From assembly GCF_028769735.1 (NCBI RefSeq), contig NC_088172.1, positions 64,759,075-64,823,074 of the forward strand: a DNA stretch of 64,000 bases. The letters are read 5' to 3'. The notes under the pieces were generated by a model that saw only the letters and a list, made by a program, of their open reading frames with translations, ran no database searches and had not been told where the DNA came from. The position numbers and the translations under genes are program-made. Positions 36,001 through 42,200 of the stretch are shown here, in pieces. The first letter of the stretch is position 1. Each line of letters starts with the position of its first letter. The stretch comes from Zonotrichia leucophrys gambelii. Lineage: Eukaryota; Chordata; Aves; Passeriformes; Passerellidae.

Positions 36001-38874
36001 TTGACTTCTTAAGGATTGTAGTTAATTAATTCCCTATCTCTCATAAGCACAGAGCTAAAAAAGATACAGTCTTCTTGTAAAGAGAAATAAAGGAAGCATC
36101 TAAAATCATTCCCTGTAAACAGGAACTTGGATCTACATTGAGCCATAAATGATAAGCAGTGGGAGAAGTTTTACAACAAAAGCAAGGGTAGTAAAAAGCA
36201 GAAGTTCAAAGTTTAAAGTCAGTCCTGTGAGAACAGTAGCAAACCACTCATAGTTTCCAAAAAGAGCGCTGCCAGCATGACGTTTCATCCCTGCCCTTTG
36301 TTCTTCACATCGGTCAAACACTCCTGTGCTACGCCAGTGTTATGAACATGTTACTTGTTCCTGTTGGTGCTTGTGATTCAGTAACTTCAGAGTTCTGGCT
36401 GCAGACTCAACAAGAAACTTTTGCTTCAGACATCAAAACAAAGAGGTGCAGGCATGGCCTACCTCTGGAATAATTTTCTTCACAACAGCAAGGATTTACT
36501 GAAATAATTTTTTGTAAGGTGGTAGGGAATAAGACAGCCAAGCCACAAGCTTGATACAAGCTACAGCAGGGATAGGCTCCCTCAAATCCTGCAGTTCTTG
36601 GCGAAACAAACTGCTTTACTCATATGGAGAAATGGATTTGCCTTTGTCTGCAAGTCAGACACAATCAAAACTGAACCACATTAACAACTTCATGAAAATG
36701 AAGCTTTCTTCATTTTCAGAAACACCAACCAGAGAAAGTACTTTGGACCTTGTAGCAGGCTACAGGGAAAACTATTTGAGACCAAAAAAAATCTCAGCTT
36801 TTGTGCAAGTTGTACTAAAACAAAGACTGAGAGCTCAAGGGAATTTTTCAATTGGCAATTCATTTAGCCCCAGCACGTAAACAGCAAGGAGTGAATTGGT
36901 ATAGAGCTATTTGAAGGCAAGTAAGTTGTTCTGTAAGCAAGGCCTATCTTACTCCCAGGGCATGCAAGGTACCTGAGACACCTGATGATTCAATCAGAAC
37001 TCTTTGTACCGATCCTAGTTACACCGGTTTCTTTAAAACAACATCCGCTGTTAAATCAGAATCTAGTCTTCCAATTCCACCTCCGAAGGAGTGCCTTGAG
37101 TCAATCATTCATGTCAGGTCTAGTAACAGATGTAATCAAGTGCTTTGCCATTTATTAACTTGTAGGGTATACAGATTTTTATCTCAACACTGGGTGAAAG
37201 TCTTCTTGTTTTATGCTTAAGCTTGAATAATTTGTAGCAACGGTTACCTGAGATAACTTTCAAGATCTGGTTTCACCTTTAGGTACTATGGCTCTCAGCC
37301 ACTGCAGCCACACACACACAAAGGTGATAAAAACTAACCAAAGAACTTCATAGTGTGAAGACAAAAGCACACACAGAAGGGAGGGGAGAAAGCAAAAACC
37401 CAGGCACATGAAACTCATAAGAAGTTATTTCCACAAAGTCTGTTATTCAAGTGGATTACATTAGTTTTATATTAGTCGTTAGGGACCATGGAATTGCTGA
37501 CATGAGTACAGGCCTTATGAAATAAAGGGAAGGGGAAAAAATCACAAAACCATGCTGATAACTAGGATATCATGACACATCACTGGTTATTCTCTTATAC
37601 ATAATTTAGTATCACATTCCAAGCAACTGATAGACCTTTTTCTTCATCTGCATTGCATGCACATTGCGATTCAGACTGGCATCTTTGTACAGCTCATTCA
37701 CACCATGCTCAAGATCAACAATCACAACACATTAAACCACACGATCCAGATGCAAAAGATATTCAAGCAGATAAAAATAGTTTTAACTATGCCTGCATTA
37801 CAAGCCATCAGTTAACGTGAAAAATAGCAGAAGATCTGCCACTCAAACTTGGTACTCATAAGAGAAGCACCCAAGTCACCAGTAAAATAGATGTAATGTA
37901 GCTGAAATGAAATCGAGCCACACCTCACTCACTGAAACACAGAACTGATATGGTTGGAAGAGACCTATGGAGAGCATCCAGTCCAACCCTCCTGCAGGGT
38001 CACCTTGAGCAGGTGACACAAGAACACACCCAGGCAGGTTTTGAATGTCTCCAGATAGAGAAAGTCTGCAAGCTCCTTGGGCAGCCTGTTCCAAGTGCTC
38101 CGACACCCTCATACAAAGCGGTTCTCCCCCAGGTTGAACTGGAACTTGTATTTAAGTTTGTGGTCACTGCTCCTTATCCTGTCTCCGGGCATCACTAAAA
38201 ATCTGGCACCATACTCTTGACACCTTCATGAGATTCCCTCTCAGTCTTCTTTCCTTTAGACTAACATGCCCAGCTCCCACAGTCTCTCTTCGTGAGAGAC
38301 GCTCCAGACCGCTGGACCCTCTCCGGCAGCTCCTTGTACTGAGAAACCCAGTAACACAAGCAGAGAGTACAGGCGTATCCGCAAACTACTGAGCGCGGGA
38401 ATGAAAAAGCAGCAGAGTCCAGCAGCCGGGCTCGGAGGTGAATGGGCAGCAGAGATCCTGCGTGTGGTACCTAGGGCTTGCCCGCCCAGGGGTGAGAGGT
38501 TTTCCCGGGCTCGCTGCCACAGCCCCTGTGGCTCCGCGCTGCCGCTCACCCTCGGGCAGCCTCGCTGTGAGCCAGCCGAGGGCAGCGGCGGCTCAGCCCG
38601 GGGGCCGCCGGCACCCCGCACCGCCCCGGGCCCCACCGGCACCGCCGCCCCGGGCTGCGGACGGTCACCGCGGCGACGCCCCTGACTCACCGCACTCGGC
38701 CGAGTACTGCTCCGCCCACTCCCCCGCCGGGCCGTGGCGCTGCCGGTGCCGCTCCTGCTGGAACAGGGACAGCGCCGGGTAGCGCTCGGTGAGGGCGAGC
38801 GCGGCCGGGGCCAGCAGGGCCAGCACGGCCAGCGACACCCACGGACCCCGCGCCAGCCCGCCAGCAGGTGCCAT
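2973..38874 (-). CDS. TTC13: TTC13, tetratricopeptide repeat protein 13 (22 coding exons, 3' terminal exon outside window)
   Basis: Minus-strand gene whose spliced exons give a protein closely matching vertebrate TTC13. I place 22 coding exons (listed separately), 2381 coding bases, 793 codons plus two bases. The mammalian protein is about 860 residues, so one final exon to the left of base 1 is expected. The product starts with a hydrophobic signal-peptide-like segment (about residues 12-30). An array of TPR helices covers about residues 119-356, with [39 protein letters not shown] and SLDEALKNF as helix signatures. A long conserved C-terminal part of unknown function follows. TPRs bind partner proteins; the exact role of TTC13 is not established. 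It sits head to head with ARV1 and shares its promoter. Introns run from 267 to 4133 bp. Intron 21 is GC-AG and exon 18 has a tandem NAGNAG acceptor. Confidence 0.95.
4575..4653 (-). CDS. TTC13: TTC13 exon 21 (GC donor)
   Basis: Codes for residues 741-767: [20 protein letters not shown], then GKIPKGK. Acceptor TTTTTAG. The exon ends AAG|GCAAGT, the classic context of a GC donor. The nearest GT (4 bases on) would shift the frame against exon 22, which starts in phase 0 with LVDFEAM as in mammals. Confidence 0.9.
5790..5869 (-). CDS. TTC13: TTC13 exon 20
   Basis: Codes for residues 715-740 plus two bases: [20 protein letters not shown], then PLSRGS. Acceptor TTCTCTTAG; donor AG|GTTGGT is weak. 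The hydrophobic [13 protein letters not shown] run is conserved. Confidence 0.93.
6537..6672 (-). CDS. TTC13: TTC13 exon 19
   Basis: Codes for residues 669-714: [20 protein letters not shown], then [20 protein letters not shown] and LSAELG. Acceptor TTAACAG, donor GTAAGG. The lysine codon is split with exon 18. Confidence 0.95.
7349..7370. repeat. AT-rich palindrome
   Basis: Arms TTAAATTAAA and TTTAATTTAA (10 bp, exact) with a GT spacer, in TTC13 intron 18. All-A/T arms, so chance is plausible. Confidence 0.85.
8010..8119 (-). CDS. TTC13: TTC13 exon 18 (NAGNAG acceptor)
   Basis: Codes for residues 633-668 plus two bases: [20 protein letters not shown], then [16 protein letters not shown]. 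The acceptor reads AAG|CAG|TTT, so splicing at the first AG keeps glutamine 633 and at the second (exon start 8116) drops it; both keep frame. Mammals, as recalled, keep the glutamine. Donor GTACGT. Confidence 0.92.
10407..10491 (-). CDS. TTC13: TTC13 exon 17
   Basis: Codes for residues 604-632: [20 protein letters not shown], then VEDLLPIMK. Acceptor TTTTTCCAG, donor GTAAAT. Glycine codon split with exon 16. Confidence 0.94.
11872..11901. repeat. Perfect inverted repeat, 14-bp arms, 2-bp spacer
   Basis: Left arm GATCTAAATGAATA (11872-11885), spacer TG, right arm TATTCATTTAGATC (11888-11901). In TTC13 intron 16, starting 48 bases past the exon 16 donor in transcript sense. Confidence 0.98.
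11949..12032 (-). CDS. TTC13: TTC13 exon 16
   Basis: Codes for residues 576-603 plus two bases: [20 protein letters not shown], then KDRILVYH. Acceptor CTTTGTAG, donor GTAAAT. A perfect 14-bp palindrome (11872-11901) starts 48 bases after the exon end in transcript sense. Confidence 0.93.
12033..16165 (-). other. TTC13: TTC13 intron 15, longest intron in the gene
   Basis: 4.1 kb, AT-rich. An open minus-strand stretch at 12934-13197 looks unusually protein-like but matches nothing I know. Otherwise no repeat or RNA gene recognised. Confidence 0.7.
16166..16258 (-). CDS. TTC13: TTC13 exon 15
   Basis: Codes for residues 545-575 plus two bases: [20 protein letters not shown], then [11 protein letters not shown]. 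Acceptor CTTTGTAG, donor GTATGA. Very highly conserved segment of unknown function. Confidence 0.95.
16759..16891 (-). CDS. TTC13: TTC13 exon 14
   Basis: Codes for residues 501-544 plus two bases: [20 protein letters not shown], then [20 protein letters not shown] and VKWR. Nearly identical to mammals. Acceptor CACCTCAG, donor GTAATG. Long plus-strand open frames across it (16492-16983, 16517-16900) are its shadows. Confidence 0.95.
17207..17337 (-). CDS. TTC13: TTC13 exon 13
   Basis: Codes for residues 457-500 plus one base: [20 protein letters not shown], then [20 protein letters not shown] and IHR. Acceptor CTGTAAG, donor GTATAC, both weak, but phase and homology agree. The preceding intron (267 bp) is the shortest in the gene. 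Confidence 0.93.
17605..17761 (-). CDS. TTC13: TTC13 exon 12
   Basis: Codes for residues 405-456 plus two bases: [20 protein letters not shown], a [20 protein letters not shown] stretch and LQPHI. Acceptor TTCCTTCAG, donor GTGAGA. It bridges phase 1 to phase 2. Confidence 0.94.
18183..18357 (-). CDS. TTC13: TTC13 exon 11
   Basis: Codes for residues 347-404 plus one base. It holds [20 protein letters not shown] and [20 protein letters not shown], the end of the TPR array, then [18 protein letters not shown] entering the C-terminal domain. Acceptor CTCCTAG, donor GTAAGT. Confidence 0.95.
19595..19736 (-). CDS. TTC13: TTC13 exon 10
   Basis: Codes for residues 299-346: [20 protein letters not shown], then [18 protein letters not shown] and [10 protein letters not shown], a full TPR plus the next A-helix. 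Acceptor CACCTAG, donor GTAAGC. One of the best matches to the mammalian protein. Confidence 0.95.
20840..20922 (-). CDS. TTC13: TTC13 exon 9
   Basis: Codes for residues 272-298 plus two bases: [20 protein letters not shown] then KSLGQAY. Acceptor TTCTGTAG, donor AG|GTACTC. The arginine codon is split with exon 10. Confidence 0.93.
22430..22450 (+). repeat. Homopolymer A21
   Basis: 21 uninterrupted A in TTC13 intron 8. An AATAAA occurs about 100 bases upstream on the same strand, but no retroposed gene body was recognised, so it is most simply a homopolymer tract. Confidence 0.95.
23275..23385 (-). CDS. TTC13: TTC13 exon 8
   Basis: Codes for residues 235-271: [20 protein letters not shown], then [20 protein letters not shown] helices. 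Acceptor TATCATAG, donor GTAAAG. 37 codons, phase 0 on both sides. Confidence 0.94.
24204..24320 (-). CDS. TTC13: TTC13 exon 7
   Basis: Codes for residues 196-234: [19 protein letters not shown], then [20 protein letters not shown], a nearly complete TPR. Acceptor CTCTTAG, donor GTTAGT. 39 codons, phase 0 on both sides. Confidence 0.94.
25378..25470 (-). CDS. TTC13: TTC13 exon 6
   Basis: Codes for residues 165-195, containing [17 protein letters not shown] and then EVFEQRAE, a TPR B-helix and the start of the next repeat. Acceptor TTTCCAG, donor GTGAGC. 31 codons, phase 0 on both sides. Confidence 0.92.
26970..27035 (-). CDS. TTC13: TTC13 exon 5
   Basis: Codes for residues 143-164 ([20 protein letters not shown] and LH), a TPR A-helix. 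Acceptor TTTAACAG, donor GTGAGT. Exactly 22 codons, phase 0 on both sides. Confidence 0.92.
28407..28430. repeat. Hairpin-forming inverted repeat
   Basis: Arms TTTATTTGGT and ACCAAATAAA (10 bp, exact) around ATCA, in TTC13 intron 4. Confidence 0.9.
29321..29391 (-). CDS. TTC13: TTC13 exon 4 (start of TPR array)
   Basis: Codes for residues 119-142, [19 protein letters not shown] then STMLQ, the first TPR helix pair. Acceptor TTCTTAG, donor GTAAGT; phase 1 in, phase 0 out. Confidence 0.92.
32168..32243 (-). CDS. TTC13: TTC13 exon 3
   Basis: Codes for residues 94-118 plus one base: SQAK, then [19 protein letters not shown]. Acceptor TTTTCAG, donor GTAAGA. Too short to stand out as an open frame; found by homology and phase. 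Confidence 0.9.
34979..35073 (-). CDS. TTC13: TTC13 exon 2
   Basis: Codes for residues 62-93. Acceptor CTCCCAG, donor GTATGT. It carries the acidic, cysteine-containing segment FHESDCD and then LNTEKIL, both recognisable from mammalian TTC13. At the exon 1/2 junction the model reads C-D-S-S where the mammalian protein, as I recall it, has C-G-E-S-S, so one residue is lost at the splice boundary. Confidence 0.9.
35074..38690 (-). other. TTC13: TTC13 intron 1
   Basis: 3.6 kb. The exon 2 side is AT-rich with no recognised elements and a short (CA)n at about 37309-37321. The exon 1 side holds the antisense CR1 (37935-38345) and then the left part of the CpG island. Confidence 0.75.
37935..38345 (-). 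mobile_element. CR1 LINE, 3'-end fragment, antisense to plus
   Basis: Reads on the plus strand as the reverse complement of a CR1 3' end: TGGTTGGAAGAGACC, CATCCAGTCCAACCCTCCTG, CTTGGGCAGCCTGTTCCA, a GGTCACTGCTCCTTATCCTG-like part, and CCAGCTCCCACAGTCTCTC. It lies in TTC13 intron 1, about 350 bp from the exon 1 donor and next to the CpG island. Confidence 0.9.
38691..38874 (-). CDS. TTC13: TTC13 exon 1 (start codon, signal peptide)
   Basis: Codes for residues 1-61 plus one base. The ATG at 38874 has A at -3 and G at +4, a strong context. The start MAPAGG resembles mammalian TTC13 and leads into a hydrophobic run ([16 protein letters not shown]), likely a signal peptide. An in-frame upstream ATG at 38889 has a poor context and would add five residues. 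The exon ends in GAGTGCG followed by donor GTGAGT. Very GC-rich, inside the CpG island; long open frames on both strands here are side effects of composition. Confidence 0.9.
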
Positions 38875-39014
38875 CTTCACGGCGCGCATGTGCGCCGCCT
38901 CGCCCGGGAACACGGGGTGTCCCCGCCGCCCCTCCCACGGGGCCGCACTCGCACTGCCCCCTGGGACATGGAGTTCTCCACCTGCGCAGCCGGGCTTGCG
39001 GCAGCGGCAGGAAA

Positions 39015-39039
39015 ACCACAGCTCCCGGGATGCAGCGCG
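39015..39039 (+). promoter_or_regulatory. ZNF143/THAP11-like site in the shared promoter
   Basis: The sequence follows the long ZNF143 (SBS) pattern: ACxACA, then TCCC, then GGGATGCA and GCG with correct spacing. By eye 18 of 25 positions agree with the consensus as I recall it, including the TCCC and ATGC cores. It lies about 90 bases upstream of the ARV1 ATG and 140 upstream of the TTC13 ATG. ZNF143 often sits at divergent CpG promoters. Confidence 0.55.
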
Positions 39040-39127
39040 GCTCGGTCATGCTCGGCCGCGCTCCCGAACGCGGAAACGAGGAGGCGGTGTGGAAGCGCTG
39101 ACAGGGCTGGGCGTGCTCCCGCGCGCC

Positions 39128-39226
39128 ATGGCGGCGCTCGGCGCCTACCGCTGTATCGAGTGCAACGGAGAGGCGACGGAGCTGTACCGGGACTACCAGC
39201 GCGGAGTGCTCCGTATCTCCATCTGC
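39128..39226 (+). CDS. ARV1: ARV1 exon 1
   Basis: Codes for residues 1-33: [20 protein letters not shown], then [13 protein letters not shown]. First CxxC of the zinc-ribbon and the first Cys of the second pair. Donor GTGAGT. Inside the CpG island. Confidence 0.92.
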
Positions 39227-42200
39227 GTGAGTCGGGGCGGCGAGCAGTGCTTGGGGGAGGCCAGGAATGCACGTGGGAAGCTCTGACGTCAGCAGGCGGC
39301 GGCGCGCGGCACGTGGTAGTGGGCCCGGTGGCACGCGGGCGGCTGAGCCCGTTGGAGCGCCCCCTGCTGCCGGGCCGGAGCCGCGCCCGCGCGTTGGGGC
39401 CGCTTTCCCTGAATCCTCGTGTCCTGTGAGGAAAGGCTGAGAGAGTTGGGCCTGTTCAGCCTCGAGGAGAGACGGCTGGGAGCGGGACTCATCAATTGTA
39501 TAAATAGCTAAAGGGAGGGTGTCTCATCCAGGAGTATAAATATCTAAAGGGAGGGTGTCATGAGGATGGAGCCAGACTCTTCTCTGTGGCCAAGCAATAG
39601 AACAAAGGGCAATGGGCAGATACTGATGCACAGGAAGTTCCACCTGGATATGAGGAAGAACTTTACTGTGCTGAGCACTGGAACAGATTGTTCTGAGAGG
39701 TTGTGGAGTCTCCCTCACTGGAGATGTTCAAGAACCATCTGGACACAGCCCTGTGACACATGCTCTTGGATGGCCCTGCTTGAGCAGGAAGGTTGGACCA
39801 GATGACCCTGTGTGGTCCCTTCCTGCCTGACCCTTTCTGTGATTCTGCAGGTTTTCTGTCTGCTCTGCTTCCCAGTGTCATTGTCTCCTGTTCCTTGAGT
39901 GCCCCTGTGCGCTGGAGCTGTCCTGACTGGCACTGCAGTGTGTCTGCTGCTCTGTGTGCTCAGCCTGGCTCTTGCTGAAGGGCAGATCTGAGCGTGGCTC
40001 CATGGCTGAACACAGCTCCCGTGCCACTGGACCTGAATGCCAGGGTCTGAGTGATGACTGTCTAAAGAGATCTGGAGTCCTGGTCAATGATAAGTTGAAC
40101 AAGAGCCAGCAGTGCCCTGGCAGCCAGGAGGGCCAACCCTGTCCTGGGGGGCATCAGGGACAGCATCACAGCCAGGCAAGGGAGGGGATTGTTCTGCTCT
40201 GATCTGCACTGGGGCAGCCTCATCTCGAGTGCTGAGGGCAGTTTTGGGCAAAGCAGAATAAGAAAAATGTAAAGCTGTTGTAGAGCATCTAAAGGAGGAC
40301 ACAAAGCTGATGAAGAATGTAGAGGGGAAGCCATATGAGGAGCAGCTGAGGTCACTTGGCATGTCCAGCCTGGAGAAGGGGAGGCTGAAGGGATACCTCA
40401 TTGAAATCTACAACTTCCTCTGGTTTATTAATCTAATGCTGATAAACAGATTTAAGGCAGCCTGGGAGCCAGTAGATGGCACTCATTCCCCTTGGCATTT
40501 AACCATTTGAGGACCAAAGATCCTGGTCTGTTGCAACTGTGGCATGCCATGTAGAATCAAAGACTTAAGTCCCAGTTGCTATATTCATCAGAAATGCTAA
40601 ACTCATATATAAAGAGTAACGAATTGAGTAAAAGAAAGAGCAAAGAGTCACATATTCCTAGCAATCTGGAATTCTATCCACCTTTCTCCATGCAGCCCCA
40701 GATCTGTACCATTTTTCACTGACTTGTACCAGTCTGTTTGCTCTGGCCCTGTTGTGAGTCGTCATGGTTCAGGTTCAGTCCTAGTTGCTCTTACGTGGCA
40801 TGTGTCATATCATCACAAAGCTTTCCCTCAATTTCTGGCCACCCAGGCAGTGCTGAGAGCAGGAGACATGTTAGCTCATGGCACATAAAGTGGAGATGAG
40901 AATGTTGAAAGATTGCCAGGATCAAAAGATTCTTTCAGTTGAACTGATGTGACTTTGGGCAGGAAAGCCCTACTGTTGTCTCCAGCTACCAAGGCCCCAT
41001 GGTTTCCAATAGAGCAGTGCTTGGTTTACCTTTTCTTTTCAATCTGCAAGGATGGTTTTGTCACTGTACCAGCTCTCTGCAGGCATTCTGTTCCATGCAG
41101 GCAAGGCTGTGCTCTGGCCAGAGACCTGGAAAGTTGTTCATCATCGTGCTGCTGACAATGAAAAATAGTCAAGGACTGAATGTCCTTTGATACCCTTCAC
41201 AGACTTTCATGAGTAGTGAGTGATATGAGTGTGTCTGTGTTATGAATCTTCTTGATGATCAAATCTGAAAATAATGACAGTTTAGAAGTCTTCGATTAAA
41301 AATATATGAAGACCCCACTTAACAGTGTGAAACATCATTTATATCAGTTATATATAAAACTTAGAGTGTAGGCCTCTAAAAACTTAAGGAAAGCTGAAGG
41401 TATTTAAGAAAAATTGAAGGTCTGAGGTGAGATTAGAAGGTGTGATCACTCAGCCTGAGAATATTTTTCATCTGCCTTCATGGAGTGACAGCATTGAGTA
41501 CTGCTACTCCACTGTAGCATTTAGACAGAAGTAGTAAAAATTCATAAAAAGATTTTATGTTGATACTCAAAGTGAGGCTAATGGGCATAATCTAGATTTT
41601 TATTTTTTGTTAAAAGCACTTGTGTTTCATTCCTATTTTCAAGTAGTATCTGGAAATACTGACACCTTAAGGAAAAAAACCAGACAACATTTGGTGGTAA
41701 GTAAAATAGAGGGCCCCAGAAAATTTGGAACAAACAGAACATTATCAAAATCTTCACTGTTGGCCCCAGAAAATTTGGAACAAACAGAACATTGTCAAGA
41801 TCATCACTGTTTCATACTGACCTACAGACTTTCTTCAATACTATTTTAAAGTTATCCTTGATACATTAAGAAATCTGTATCTAAAAGGTCTTTGCCATTC
41901 TCAGGACAACCCTGTAATTCAACACTTTTTGGAGCATTATCTAAGTTCTCCCAACAGCAACTTCTATCTAGCCCTACATTTATTTTAGGATGTGTTTAAC
42001 CTGATCTGGATGTGATTTTGAGGTGGAAGATTTAAATTTGAATGTCTAAGCAAAATACCATGATTTTGTATTCTGTTATTAATTTGTTGAAGAGAAGAAT
42101 GAATTTTTTTCCAGAGGCTTAAATACCAAAAGCTTTCATTAAGGAACATGTGTTTCCAGCCCACAATATTAGAGTACAATTTTGGAAATTCAGCCTAATG

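Larger units (their letters stand above)
38430..39420. promoter_or_regulatory. CpG-island bidirectional promoter of TTC13 and ARV1
   Basis: A sharp block of GC- and CpG-rich sequence in an otherwise AT-rich window. It contains the first exons of two divergent genes, whose ATGs (38874 minus, 39128 plus) are about 250 bp apart. No TATA box is evident, which fits a CpG-type housekeeping promoter. Exact transcription starts cannot be seen. Confidence 0.85.

Noticed and set aside
38882..38897. NRF1 site (GCGCATGTGCGC) just upstream of the TTC13 ATG
   Set aside because: Resembles the NRF1 palindrome but the half-site spacing deviates from consensus; too uncertain to list as a feature.
38256..39429. 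Many long open frames on both strands around the CpG island (up to 231 codons)
   Set aside because: GC-rich sequence has few stop codons. Only TTC13 exon 1 and ARV1 exon 1 have homology and proper splice sites.
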